Positions 1-7,861 of a stretch of 64,000 nt of DNA are shown here, one piece after another; the first letter of the stretch is position 1, and the number at the start of each line of letters is the position of its first letter. The position numbers and the translations under genes are program-made. The notes beneath the pieces are model-generated. The model worked only from the letters and a program-made list of their open reading frames with translations. It searched no databases and was not told where the DNA came from. This DNA is from Chloroflexota bacterium (lineage in GTDB: Bacteria > Chloroflexota > UBA6077 > FW602-bin22 > JACPRP01): assembly GCA_023480885.1 (NCBI GenBank), contig JAMCWX010000061.1, forward strand, positions 1 through 64,000, written 5' to 3'.

Positions 1-275
1 TCCGTCACACCCGTGGCTTCAACTCCTGCTCCCTCGGCCACGCGCTGCAAGAAAAGCTTTGGCCTACCAGATTTCATAACCTCCCTGACCTCTCGCCATA
101 ACTGGGCCTCGACGCAACCGCCGCCAATAGTGCCCACGGTCTCGCCGTTCGATAAAACCAGCATCTTCGCGCCGGCCTTTCGCGGCGTCGAGCCGATAGT
201 GCGGGTCACGGTCACCAGCGCCGCCTTCTCGTTGCGCTCGAGCGCGCTGACGATTCCCTCGAAAACGTCTCTCAT
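1..275 (-). CDS. XdhC/CoxI-family molybdenum hydroxylase maturation protein (partial)
   Basis: The 5' part of a gene that runs off the left edge of the window. The start codon is ATG at 275-273, and 91 complete codons are visible. The N-terminal region reads as XdhC/CoxI family: a GSTPRKAGAKMLV segment near residues 29-41 and a GTIGGGCVEAQLW segment near residues 49-61 match the family's two most conserved N-terminal blocks. Family members handle molybdenum cofactor, for example its sulfuration and delivery to xanthine-dehydrogenase-type enzymes. Only one base separates it from the stop of the upstream VWA gene, so it is the last visible gene of the leftward tetR / large-subunit / MoxR / CoxE operon. 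It occupies the place of coxF in CO-dehydrogenase clusters. The C-terminal Rossmann-like domain lies outside the window. Confidence 0.85.
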   Translation of the reverse strand, partial: MRDVFEGIVSALERNEKAALVTVTRTIGSTPRKAGAKMLVLSNGETVGTIGGGCVEAQLWREVREVMKSGRPKLFLQRVAEGAGVEATGVT

Positions 276-276
276 C

Positions 277-1470
277 CTACTTCTTCGCCAACGTTTTCAA
301 TACCCTGTTCAGCCCCAACAGGGCGTTCAGATTATGAGCTGGCAGAAAATAGTCCACGTAAGGCAGGGCCACCTTCATGCCCGTGCAGATAGGCTGGTAG
401 TTGGCGCTGCCGGCCAGTGGATTGAGCCAGATCACCTTGTAGCTTCGCGAGTTGAGCCGCCTCATTTCGTTGCCAAGCAAGTCGCTATCGCCCCGATCCC
501 ATCCATCGCTGATGATGATGACTATCGTCCTACTGCTCAGCAGGCTCCTGCCAGGGCCTTCGTTGAACTCGCGTATACACGGCCCGATGGTCGTGCCTCC
601 CGACCAGTCCACTACGTTCTGCGAGATACGATTCAAGGCTTCGTAAATGTCCCTCGTGCGCAGTAAATTTGTGATCCTGGTCAGCCGTGTGCTAAAGACG
701 AAGGTTTCCACGCCTTTGAGCTGAGCCTGCAGCGCGTAGATGAACTGAATGAGGAACTTGCTGTAGCAGTCCATCGAGCCACTAACGTCGCAAAGGAGCA
801 CTATCTTGGTCTTGGTGATCTTGCGCCTTCGCCTCGGCAGCTCGATGATCTTGCCGCCGTACTTGATGTTGGCCCTGAGCGTCCTGCGGGGTTCGAGGTC
901 ATGTCCGTTGACGTGTGGCTTCGTTCGGCGGCTGAGCCTGGTCGCCATTTTGGGAGCAAGTCGGGCCAGCAGTTCCCGCAACTCTCTGATCTCGCTGTCG
1001 TCGAAGGCGGCGAAATCCTTGGTGACCAGCGCTTCCTGCGGACTGTAGCTCGCGACCTCTTCCTCCTCAGACTCCTTTTCCTGATCGTCCTCGTCGGCGA
1101 ACTCTTCGACGAAGATTTCCATTATCTGTTTTCGAAGTGACTCCGTGCCGGGATTGGCGAAAGGGTCCACCGGCGGGGCCTCGTCACCTTCGTCGGTGAC
1201 CTCACCGTGCTCCTCCGGCATGCGCCAGAACAGGTCGAAAGCCGTGTCGAAGACTCGTATTTCCTCGTGGCAGGAGACCAGATTGGCCCTGAGAGCGTGA
1301 TAGAAGTCGTCGCGCCTGCAGACATCGACGTACGCCAGGCTCCGAACGGCGTCGATGACCCTGTTCATCGAGACGTTCACGCCCATCCGCTTCAGTACTC
1401 GGCAGAACGCCAGCACCTGCCAGAGCAACTCGTGCTTGATAAGATTTCGCGAATCGGTCGTTTGAGCCAT
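277..1470 (-). CDS. CoxE-like VWA-domain protein
   Basis: A 397-residue soluble protein with a C-terminal von Willebrand A domain. The MIDAS metal site is visible: DVSGS (the DxSxS motif) near residue 228, a GGTT segment about 65 residues later, and a SDGWDRGD segment. The N-terminal half is helical and charged, with an acidic EKESEEEEVASY stretch, as in CoxE proteins. CoxE pairs with the MoxR-type ATPase CoxD to mature the active-site cluster of molybdenum hydroxylases; this role is known from CO dehydrogenase and inferred here. Its start lies 4 bases after the end of the MoxR gene and its stop 1 base before the XdhC gene, so translational coupling is likely. Length and architecture are typical for the family. 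Confidence 0.88.
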   Translation of the reverse strand: MAQTTDSRNLIKHELLWQVLAFCRVLKRMGVNVSMNRVIDAVRSLAYVDVCRRDDFYHALRANLVSCHEEIRVFDTAFDLFWRMPEEHGEVTDEGDEAPPVDPFANPGTESLRKQIMEIFVEEFADEDDQEKESEEEEVASYSPQEALVTKDFAAFDDSEIRELRELLARLAPKMATRLSRRTKPHVNGHDLEPRRTLRANIKYGGKIIELPRRRRKITKTKIVLLCDVSGSMDCYSKFLIQFIYALQAQLKGVETFVFSTRLTRITNLLRTRDIYEALNRISQNVVDWSGGTTIGPCIREFNEGPGRSLLSSRTIVIIISDGWDRGDSDLLGNEMRRLNSRSYKVIWLNPLAGSANYQPICTGMKVALPYVDYFLPAHNLNALLGLNRVLKTLAKK

Positions 1471-1474
1471 AGGT

Positions 1475-2389
1475 TCAGGAATTCAGAGCCATATATAGCT
1501 CACGGCTGTGAGCGGATGAGAGAAGCGCCTCGAGTTGCTTGTTTCTAACCTTCTCCATGTCCTCGTTGTACTTGAAGATACAGCCGAGGGTCTCCTCGAC
1601 GGTTTGTTTGTCCAGCGCATCCTTGTTCAGCACGAGAAGGGCCGAGGCCCAGTCGAGCGTCTCCGCGATGCCAGGCTTCTTGTAGAAGTCGATCTTGCGA
1701 ACTTCTTGCATAAAAGCGCAGATTTGGGCGGCCAGGCTCTTGTTGATGCGCGGCACCTTGGTGGTAACGATCTCGTACTCCCGCTCGAAGGCAGGGTAAG
1801 AGATCCAAAGGTACAGGCAGCGGCGCTTCAGCGCGTCGTTGATCTCGCGCGTCCTGTTAGACGTGAGCACGACGAACGGCGTTTGGCTGGCCTTCAACGT
1901 GCCTATCTCAGGTATGCTGATCTGGAAATCCGACAGCACTTCCAGCAAGAACGCCTCGAACTCCTCATCGGCTCGATCGATCTCGTCGATCAGGAGGACG
2001 GGCGCGACGGGCGAATCGCTGGTGATGGCCTCCAGGAGTGGGCGTTTGATGAGATACTCTTCACTAAATATCTCTCTGCCCACCTCGTCGCGCACGTTCT
2101 GCTGCGCGGCTTGAGCCAGTTGGATGCGTAGGATCTGCTTCGGGTAATTCCATTCGTAAAGGGCGTGATTCGCGTCAAGCCCCTCATAGCATTGGAGACG
2201 AATGAGCTTGGTGTGCAGCATCTGGGCGAGCACCTTCGCCACTTCGGTCTTGCCTACCCCGGCCTCTCCCTCGAGAAGGATAGGTTTCTTCAACGCGTTG
2301 GCGAGGAAGATGGTGGTAGTCATTGCCCGATCAGCAATGTACTTCTGCTTTGCCATAGCCTGCTGAATCTTGGTGATGGAGCGAAACAC
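1475..2389 (-). CDS. MoxR-type AAA+ ATPase (CoxD-like)
   Basis: An AAA+ ATPase of 304 residues. Walker A is GEAGVGKT near residue 43, Walker B is LLIDEIDRAD, and a sensor-like TSNRTREINDALKRRC segment follows. These fit the MoxR family that partners VWA proteins, CoxD-type in molybdenum hydroxylase operons. The reading frame stays open about 400 bases further upstream, but that part is antisense-type low-complexity sequence overlapping the large-subunit gene. I therefore chose the GTG at 2389, which has a GAGAGAGG ribosome site about 9 bases upstream and gives the usual family N-terminus (FRSITKIQQAMAKQ). It probably remodels the large subunit or inserts cofactor together with the CoxE-like protein encoded just downstream. 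Confidence 0.88.
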   Translation of the reverse strand: MFRSITKIQQAMAKQKYIADRAMTTTIFLANALKKPILLEGEAGVGKTEVAKVLAQMLHTKLIRLQCYEGLDANHALYEWNYPKQILRIQLAQAAQQNVRDEVGREIFSEEYLIKRPLLEAITSDSPVAPVLLIDEIDRADEEFEAFLLEVLSDFQISIPEIGTLKASQTPFVVLTSNRTREINDALKRRCLYLWISYPAFEREYEIVTTKVPRINKSLAAQICAFMQEVRKIDFYKKPGIAETLDWASALLVLNKDALDKQTVEETLGCIFKYNEDMEKVRNKQLEALLSSAHSRELYMALNS

Positions 2390-2436
2390 TCTCGGGCACC
2401 TCTCTCGATAATTGGGACCGAATCGGCCGGCCCATA

Positions 2437-4818
2437 TTATAGCATAGCCTGTTCGTCGAGAGCCTTCAAGATTTTGTCCGGCGTAATGGGCAGATCTTTG
2501 ATGCGCACGCCCGTGGCGTCGTAGACGGCGTTGCCGATGGCTCCTAACAGACCAGCCAAAGCGCCTTCGCCAACCTCCTTGGCCCCAAATGGTCCACCTG
2601 GATCGATGGTCTCCACGATGCCGTCGACGTATTCTGGCATGTCCAGCGAAATGGGCAGCCTGTAGGTCAGGAACGAAGCGTTCATCAGATGCCCTTCCTC
2701 GAGGTCGATGCTCTCGGACAGAGCCTGCCCCTGCGCGTTGGAGACGCAGCCTTCGACCTGACCCTCCACAATCTGCCGGTTGAGTGGATAGCCGCAATCG
2801 TGGTACGTCGTCGCCTGCAGCAGCTTGACCTCGCCGGTCTCGGTATCTACTTCCACCTCCGCCGCGTGCACCGCGAAGCCGTAAGCATCCGTCCAGCGCC
2901 CCTTGGCTTTGGCGAGGCTGGGATACCTGTCGACGCCCTTGACGATCTGGCGATAGCCGCGGCCGATAATAGGATCGCCATTGGTCTTGGCCACGCTCTG
3001 GTGAATCACGCTGGCGATGGGCAGCGACTTTTCGGCGCTACCCTTCACGAGAATGCGGCCATCTCGCGCCTCCAGGTCGTCGGGACTTGCCTCCAGCATA
3101 TCGGCAGCTATCTCGAACAGCTTTCGCCTGGCTTCTGCCGCAGCCTCTTTCACGGCGCTGCCGGTCACTAGGGCGCCGCCGCTGAGGAAGTTGCCCACGT
3201 CGATCGGGCAAAGCTCGGTGTCGCCAGAGACAACCTTGATATCCTCCAGGCGCATGCCCAGTTCTTCGGCGGCGACTTGCGCCATGGTCGTGTCGCAGCC
3301 CTGGCCGAAGTCGATGCTGCCCGTGAAAAGCGTGGCTCCGCCATCGTCTTCGAGCTTGACGACGGCGGCCGAGGCGAAGGGATAATAGGCGCCGCCGCTG
3401 AACATGGCGCTGGCCGACATGCCCATCCCTCTCTTCCTCTTGCCTTCGCGGCGCGTCGGATCGGCGCGCTTCTCCTTCCATCCAGAAGCCGCCGCCGCGC
3501 CCTGGATGCATTGTTTGGTGCCGCAGGTGTGGAGCGTGTCGCCGATGGATGGAATGACCTCGCCAGGATCGCGCGCGTTCTTGAGCATGACATCCACCGG
3601 ATCGAGCCCGAGTTCCTCGGCTATCATGTGAAGCTGGGAGTCGACGGCGAAGCGCATCTGTGGTGCGCCGTGGCCGCGCTGCGGACCGCGAATAGGGTTG
3701 TTCGTGTACACCGCGTAGCCGTCGTACCGCAGGTTCGGCACGCGATAGACGGGTATGCTCATCGCGTAGCCAAGGAAGACGACGATAGCGCCAGAGCCGC
3801 GGTAGCCGCCGTTGTCGGCGATGAACCTGTACTCCTGCCCCAGAATCGTCCCGTCTTTGGCGACGCCAGTCTTGACGTAGATTATGGTAGGATGTCGCTG
3901 GCGGGTCGTGGTGAAGACCTCTTCCCTGCTGCACTCGATCCTCACTGGCCGGCCAGTCCTCTGCGCGAGGAGCGCGGCCGCGACTTCGTAAGGGAACACA
4001 TCCACTTTGCCGCCGAAAGCCCCTCCTACCCACGTCTTTACCACGCGCACGTTGCTCGTCGGCACCCCGAAGATCTTCGCCAGGATGAAGCGCTTGTAGA
4101 AAACAGACATGCTGCCGGTGTGCATATTCAGCTTTCCGCTGGCATCCCAGTGCGCGACGGCGGCGTGGGCCTCCATCGCCGCGTGAGCAGTGGCCTTTGT
4201 CTCGAACCTGTCCTCTCGCACCAGGTAAGCGTCTTTGAAAGCCTGATCGACGTCGCCATAGCTGACCGAAGTTCTGCCGCTCAAGTTGTTGAAGTCGAAG
4301 TCTGCCTGGGAGGAAGCGGTGCGCTGCGCGCCCCAGTCTTCCCAGGCCGATGACCCACCCCCGTACGTCTGCTCGTGGATTATTGGCGCATCGGGCTTCA
4401 TTGCCTCCTCGGCGTCGAAGACTGCTGGCAGAGGCTCGTATTCCACTTCGATCAACCCCAGGGCTTGGATAGCGGTGTCCTCGTCGGTCGCCGCCACCGC
4501 GGCCACTTCGTCGCCGATGTAGCGCACCTTGTCCTGCGCCAGCGGATACTGGTCGGCAGGATAGCGGGGCGTATCCACGAAGGCATAGCGCATGTGGGAT
4601 ACGTCTTTGCCTGTTATGATGGCTTTGACGCCGGGCAGCCTCTGCGCCGCGGACGTGTCGATACTGAGTATCCTGGCGTGGGCGTGGGGACTGCGCAATA
4701 TCGCCCCGTGCAACATCCCAGGCAGTGTCACGTCGACGCTGTACGTGGCCTGTCCCATCGCCTTGGCCATCGCGTCGATTTTCGGCAGTCCTTTGCCAAC
4801 AACTGCATAGTCGCTCAT
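2437..4818 (-). CDS. Xanthine dehydrogenase-family molybdopterin-binding large subunit
   Basis: A 793-residue catalytic subunit of the molybdenum hydroxylase superfamily. The N-terminus has the aldehyde oxidase/xanthine dehydrogenase a/b hammerhead features (GQATYSVDVTLPGMLHGAILR, slightly abridged in quoting). VGGAFGGK near residue 267 and GPFGAKEVGEG near the C-terminus are molybdopterin-contacting loops. The active-site loop reads GPQRGHGAPQ where form I CO dehydrogenase has AYxCSFR, so this is not a form I CODH; the substrate is unknown. No FAD-binding medium subunit or 2Fe-2S small subunit is adjacent, although the maturation genes (MoxR, CoxE, XdhC types) follow directly. It starts 21 bases after the tetR stop and is probably co-transcribed under TetR control. 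Confidence 0.9.
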   Translation of the reverse strand: MSDYAVVGKGLPKIDAMAKAMGQATYSVDVTLPGMLHGAILRSPHAHARILSIDTSAAQRLPGVKAIITGKDVSHMRYAFVDTPRYPADQYPLAQDKVRYIGDEVAAVAATDEDTAIQALGLIEVEYEPLPAVFDAEEAMKPDAPIIHEQTYGGGSSAWEDWGAQRTASSQADFDFNNLSGRTSVSYGDVDQAFKDAYLVREDRFETKATAHAAMEAHAAVAHWDASGKLNMHTGSMSVFYKRFILAKIFGVPTSNVRVVKTWVGGAFGGKVDVFPYEVAAALLAQRTGRPVRIECSREEVFTTTRQRHPTIIYVKTGVAKDGTILGQEYRFIADNGGYRGSGAIVVFLGYAMSIPVYRVPNLRYDGYAVYTNNPIRGPQRGHGAPQMRFAVDSQLHMIAEELGLDPVDVMLKNARDPGEVIPSIGDTLHTCGTKQCIQGAAAASGWKEKRADPTRREGKRKRGMGMSASAMFSGGAYYPFASAAVVKLEDDGGATLFTGSIDFGQGCDTTMAQVAAEELGMRLEDIKVVSGDTELCPIDVGNFLSGGALVTGSAVKEAAAEARRKLFEIAADMLEASPDDLEARDGRILVKGSAEKSLPIASVIHQSVAKTNGDPIIGRGYRQIVKGVDRYPSLAKAKGRWTDAYGFAVHAAEVEVDTETGEVKLLQATTYHDCGYPLNRQIVEGQVEGCVSNAQGQALSESIDLEEGHLMNASFLTYRLPISLDMPEYVDGIVETIDPGGPFGAKEVGEGALAGLLGAIGNAVYDATGVRIKDLPITPDKILKALDEQAML

Positions 4819-4839
4819 CGTTTCAAACTCCTCTGTGTG

Positions 4840-5433
4840 TTAATGGCGCGGAGAGCCTTGCGTGCGAATTCCTTGAAGAACCATGTTGGCGAAGAGCTGG
4901 GCGACGTCGTCCGGGCTCTTCCGCCCATCGGGTCTGTACCAGTGATGCATCCAGTTGCACATTCCCAGAATGCCGAACACGGCCAGTTCGGGGTCGATGT
5001 CTTGCAGGATACCCTGCGCAATGGCCTCTTTGAACACTTCGACAATACGATCCTGATACTTCTTTTTCCGTTCAACCGCGGCCTGATAGCTATCGGACGG
5101 CAGATGTTCCACGTCGTTGAAAAAGACGGCCATGAGGGGAGCCTCGTCGAGGGTGGCCATCACGTGTTCGTGGATGATCAGTTCCAGGCGCTTGTCGGTC
5201 GGCACATCCAGGCTCATCAATCTATCGAGACGGCGTTCGGCGGCGGTCATCGCCTTGTCGAATATCTCGCAAAGTATCTGTTCCTTGCTGCTGACGTGGT
5301 AGTAGAGGGCGGCGCTGGTGACGCCGAGCCTGTCGGCGATCTCCCTGACCGTCGTCGCGTGGTATCCCTTCGTCCTGAACAGTTGAACGGCCGCTGCAAT
5401 GATGCTTTCTTTGTCCAATCCCGGCGTCTCCAA
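4840..5433 (-). CDS. TetR/AcrR-family transcriptional regulator
   Basis: A 197-residue one-component repressor. The N-terminal helix-turn-helix is clear: AAVQLFRTKGYHATTVREIA followed by DRLGVTSAALYYHVSSKEQI, residues about 12-50. The C-terminal ligand-binding domain is divergent, as usual. It is the first gene of the leftward operon that continues with the molybdenum hydroxylase subunit and maturation genes. A near-perfect 20-base palindrome lies 15 bases before its start, immediately downstream of a consensus -10, so autoregulation of the whole operon is likely. The inducer may be the hydroxylase substrate or its product (inference). Confidence 0.9.
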   Translation of the reverse strand: METPGLDKESIIAAAVQLFRTKGYHATTVREIADRLGVTSAALYYHVSSKEQILCEIFDKAMTAAERRLDRLMSLDVPTDKRLELIIHEHVMATLDEAPLMAVFFNDVEHLPSDSYQAAVERKKKYQDRIVEVFKEAIAQGILQDIDPELAVFGILGMCNWMHHWYRPDGRKSPDDVAQLFANMVLQGIRTQGSPRH

Positions 5434-5448
5434 AGCGTGAGGCGATTA

Positions 5449-5468
5449 CTTAATAAGCGCTTAGTAAG
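5449..5468. promoter_or_regulatory. Candidate TetR operator (20-base palindrome)
   Basis: CTTAATAAGCGCTTAGTAAG is a quasi-perfect palindrome: 18 of 20 positions are symmetric. It lies between the tetR -10 box and the tetR start codon and would cover the transcription start. Size and symmetry suit a TetR dimer. Binding is inferred from position only. Confidence 0.65.
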
Positions 5469-5497
5469 CTTATATCACAGGGGAAAGCGGGTGTCAA
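5469..5497 (-). promoter_or_regulatory. Sigma-70-type promoter of the tetR-molybdenum hydroxylase operon
   Basis: On the minus strand, TTGACA (5497-5492) is separated by 17 bases from TATAAG (5474-5469), near consensus in both boxes and with ideal spacing. The palindrome 5449-5468 abuts the -10 box on its downstream side, a classic repressor arrangement. Confidence 0.7.
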
Positions 5498-5630
5498 GCG
5501 TTTGCGCCACTTTCTCCCTGGCCGGAGTTCTGGCCGATGATGGGATCGCCGCCATCTTTTCCAGGATCTTCGATTGTGGACAGGAGGATAGCGCCTGATG
5601 AAGGATCCGGGATCCAATTCCGTGCCGAGT

Positions 5631-6668
5631 TCATCGGCGGCGTGCATTTAAGACGCGCTCGTACGCTGACAGATAGGCGTCCACCATCTGCTGCACGCCG
5701 AACCGTTCCTCAACGTGCTGTCGGCAGCGCCGGGGATGGATCGATTCCGCTTTGCGCACTGCCCTAATCATTCCCTCGATGTCGCCGACCACGTAACCTG
5801 TCTCGCCGTCGGCGACGATCTCGCGCGCTGCCCCGCGGTCGAAGGCGACAACCGGCGTGCCGCAGGCCATCGCCTCGGCCAGCACCAGCCCGAAGGGTTC
5901 GTCCCAGTCGATGGGCAGCAGGAGGCAACTGGCGTTGGCGTAAAGCTCGCGCTTCTGCTGCGCGTCGGCTTCGCCGAAGAATCGCACCAGCCTGCCGTCA
6001 ATCCGCCACTTCACCTCATTCACGAAATACTCGCGATCGACCTTGTCTACCTTGCCGGCGACGATCAGCTTCTTGCCGAGTCGCTTCGCAACTTCGATGG
6101 CGATGTGCGTGCCCTTTTCCGCGGCCACGCGGCTGAGATATAGCAGGTAATCTTGTTTGTTCTCTTTGAACGGGAAGCTTGCGACGTCGATGCCGTGGTA
6201 GATGACGCCGACGAAGTTCCTGTTCTTGATCCTGGGCATGGCGCGTTTTTCGGCCCAGCTAATCGTGTTGTAAAAGCCTCGGTATCGGTCCCATGCGATC
6301 CTGGTGTCCGGCGTGATGATGCAGTGCATCGTGGAGAGCATCGGCGTTTCGACGAGGTGGCTCATCGCCATCGCCAGCTCGCCAGAATGATTGTGAATGA
6401 CGTCGAACTCGTCGGCGCTCTTGAGGACCTCGGCGACGTGAATCCAGTTGTATGGCTCGTAGTTCTTGATGCTGCGAGCGGTGCGTAGGCTACGGAGGCA
6501 AACCGAGCGCAAGGTCGCCGAGGTGGTCGAGTCACCAGAGGCGAAGAGCGTCACCTGATGCCCTTGGCTCACGAGCCCTTCAGTCAACGTATAGACGACG
6601 CCTTCCGTTCCGCCGTAAGCCGGAGGTGGCACGCGCTCCCAAAGCGGGCTTATCTGAGCTATTTTCAT
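5631..6668 (-). CDS. GT4-family glycosyltransferase
   Basis: A 345-residue GT-B fold glycosyltransferase. The N-terminal acceptor domain carries the GT4-type glycine loop (PPAYGGTEGVVYTLTEGL, residues about 15-32). The C-terminal donor domain has the EX7E motif in EPFGLVLAE followed by AMACGTPVVAF. There are no transmembrane segments, so it is cytosolic or membrane-peripheral. It would transfer a sugar from an activated nucleotide donor, but acceptor and donor are not predictable. It stands alone: the upstream neighbour is the tRNA region and the downstream neighbour is the tetR operon, with its own promoter between them. The Shine-Dalgarno sequence before the ATG is weak. Confidence 0.85.
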   Translation of the reverse strand: MKIAQISPLWERVPPPAYGGTEGVVYTLTEGLVSQGHQVTLFASGDSTTSATLRSVCLRSLRTARSIKNYEPYNWIHVAEVLKSADEFDVIHNHSGELAMAMSHLVETPMLSTMHCIITPDTRIAWDRYRGFYNTISWAEKRAMPRIKNRNFVGVIYHGIDVASFPFKENKQDYLLYLSRVAAEKGTHIAIEVAKRLGKKLIVAGKVDKVDREYFVNEVKWRIDGRLVRFFGEADAQQKRELYANASCLLLPIDWDEPFGLVLAEAMACGTPVVAFDRGAAREIVADGETGYVVGDIEGMIRAVRKAESIHPRRCRQHVEERFGVQQMVDAYLSAYERVLNARRR

Positions 6669-7047
6669 ATGAATCCATACAATCGCAGGTGAGCTCGTTT
6701 ACAGAAGTTACGTGGTGGCCTTTGAGGAGCCAGAATTCGCCGCAAAGATCGTAAAGAGCGCAAAGGAAAGTGTTGAAGGCTTTGCGTCCTTGGCGCCCTT
6801 TGGGGTTCATTCGGACCCGACCGCGTAAGTCCTGTCATTTGGGGGAATGCAAGAATCGGGCCATGAAAATACGATAGCAAAGCGCTCCAGAAGACTGCGC
6901 AACCGAATTGTAATGCGCGAGGACGATTCAGTTCTGCCGCTCTTGTCGAAAAAGGTGGCCGTTTTCGACGGGGTTTGATCTTGTGGGGGCCAAGAATAAC
7001 GAAGCGGCCCGCTTCAATGCCTTCGTAAGACAGGCCGCTAGAGTATG
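6669..7047. other. Intergenic region with GCAAAG-type repeats and a hairpin
   Basis: No convincing gene lies here. Two things are visible. Positions 6741-6766 contain three spaced copies of a CGCAAAG-like heptamer (CGCAAAG, CGTAAAG, CGCAAAG), with another related unit in inverse orientation at 6777-6787, resembling short dispersed heptamer repeats of other environmental genomes. Positions 6945-6969 form a hairpin with perfect 8-base arms (GTCGAAAA / TTTTCGAC), downstream of the tRNA pair on the minus strand. No long T-run follows it. Confidence 0.5.
6741..6766. repeat. Short CGCAAAG heptamer repeat cluster
   Basis: Three near-identical heptamers, CGCAAAG / CGTAAAG / CGCAAAG, spaced about 9-10 bases apart; on the other strand this reads CTTTGCG...CTTTACG...CTTTGCG. 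It probably belongs to a dispersed repeat family, which cannot be tested from one window. Confidence 0.4.
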
Positions 7048-7135
7048 TGGCGGAGAGGGTGGGATTCGAACCCACGAAGCCTTGCGACTTACGCGCTCTC
7101 CAGGCGCGCCTGTTCAACCACTCCAGCACCTCTCC
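7048..7135 (-). tRNA. tRNA-Ser (anticodon GGA)
   Basis: An 88-base class II tRNA on the minus strand, 5' end at 7135. The acceptor stem is GGAGAGG/CCTCTCC with discriminator G and an encoded CCA (7050-7048). The anticodon arm is CGCGC-CTGGAGA-GCGCG, giving anticodon GGA. The long variable arm typical of serine tRNAs and the T arm GTGGG-TTCGAAT-CCCAC are present. Position 37 is G rather than the A usual for UCN readers. It forms a tandem pair with tRNA-Ser(CGA) 24 bases upstream. Confidence 0.95.
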
Positions 7136-7159
7136 AGTGCTGACGATCTCAAGAAAACT

Positions 7160-7247
7160 TGGCGGAGAGGGTGGGATTCGAACCCACGAGGCCTTGCGAC
7201 CTACCGCTTTTCGAGAGCGGCACCATCAACCACTCGGACACCTCTCC
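7160..7247 (-). tRNA. tRNA-Ser (anticodon CGA)
   Basis: An 88-base class II tRNA on the minus strand, 5' end at 7247. It has an acceptor stem identical to its neighbour (GGAGAGG/CCTCTCC), an anticodon arm CCGCT-CTCGAAA-AGCGG with anticodon CGA, a long variable arm, the same T arm, and an encoded CCA (7162-7160). The shared acceptor and T arms suggest tandem duplication followed by anticodon-arm divergence. The two are probably co-transcribed. Confidence 0.95.
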
Positions 7248-7447
7248 GTATGATTGCCAGCTTCCCCTTAGTGGTCGGTCGGGGGAAGCCCATCTATTGA
7301 TTTAACTGACCAGGAATGCGAATGGCACCGATGGTACCTGCCCAAGTATATCAGATGAAACAGGCTAGGTGCAACTTCGGCGGTGTAAGTTCTCCTGAAA
7401 AGAGGTGGCCGAATATGCCGGGGAAAATTCGTCAACGGGAATCGTGG

Positions 7448-7485
7448 CCGAGGAACTGTCAGGCCGCAGACAGCATATTCCTCGG
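7448..7485. repeat. Bulged inverted repeat / hairpin downstream of the YjfB-like gene
   Basis: CCGAGGAA (7448-7455) pairs perfectly with TTCCTCGG (7478-7485), and inside it CTGTC (7456-7460) pairs with GACAG (7469-7473), leaving a 4-base bulge. It sits about 40 bases past the stop of the small minus-strand gene and could end that transcript or stabilise its 3' end. There is no adjoining T-run. The rest of 7248-7523 shows no gene. Confidence 0.4.
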
Positions 7486-7523
7486 TCCTGGAGGGCGAAG
7501 CTATTTCCGAGGTCTGAGAAGGG

Positions 7524-7718
7524 CTACACTCGAACGTCCACGTTGTTGCCAAGATAGGGCAGGCTGGGCCCTGGCGAAGGAGACCGAGTCGAGGCGCTGT
7601 CTAACAGGGCCAGCACGGTTTCCTTTTGCGTCTGCTGCACCTTCTTCAGGGCAAAGATCCGCATGATGTTGGCGACGTTCTGGCTGGCTGGAACTATCGC
7701 GCTGATCTCATTATTCAC
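7524..7718 (-). CDS. Small YjfB-like protein (putative motility protein family)
   Basis: A 64-residue protein with a helical N-terminal half (ALKKVQQTQKETVLALLDSA) and a C-terminus ending in PYLGNNVDVRV. That ending resembles the hallmark C-terminus of the YjfB family of small proteins, often annotated as putative motility proteins. The start is GTG at 7718; upstream lies AGGAGGTGATC, a near-perfect anti-Shine-Dalgarno match with 9-base spacing, which strongly supports a real gene despite its size. No flagellar genes lie nearby, so the motility label should not be taken literally. The family assignment rests on my reading of the C-terminal motif. Confidence 0.65.
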   Translation of the reverse strand: MNNEISAIVPASQNVANIMRIFALKKVQQTQKETVLALLDSASTRSPSPGPSLPYLGNNVDVRV

Positions 7719-7861
7719 GTTAGATCACCTCCTGTCATGATCGTCGGCAAGATCGACCAGCCGTGCATAGCCAATTATGGCCATGCTGGCGAACTCGGCA
7801 AGTTGGCATCCTCTTTGCGGTTTTGATCCCCTTGGACTAAAATACCGGCGAGGGAGAAACT

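Noticed and set aside
13-666. Plus-strand 217-residue frame at the left edge
   Set aside because: It is antisense to XdhC and the CoxE-like gene, both of which show clear family motifs.
2390-2797. N-terminal extension of the MoxR gene (open frame up to 2797)
   Set aside because: The extra residues are Arg/Gly-rich antisense-type sequence overlapping the large-subunit gene; a GTG with a good ribosome site at 2389 gives the family's normal start.
2437-4818. Form I carbon monoxide dehydrogenase large subunit
   Set aside because: The active-site loop is GPQRGHGAPQ and no AYxCSFR motif is present, despite cox-like maturation neighbours.
7020-7300. Protein-coding frames across the tRNA region (e.g. 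GGEGGIRTHEALR-type peptides)
   Set aside because: These are translations of serine tRNA sequence, a familiar artefact; both tRNAs fold completely.
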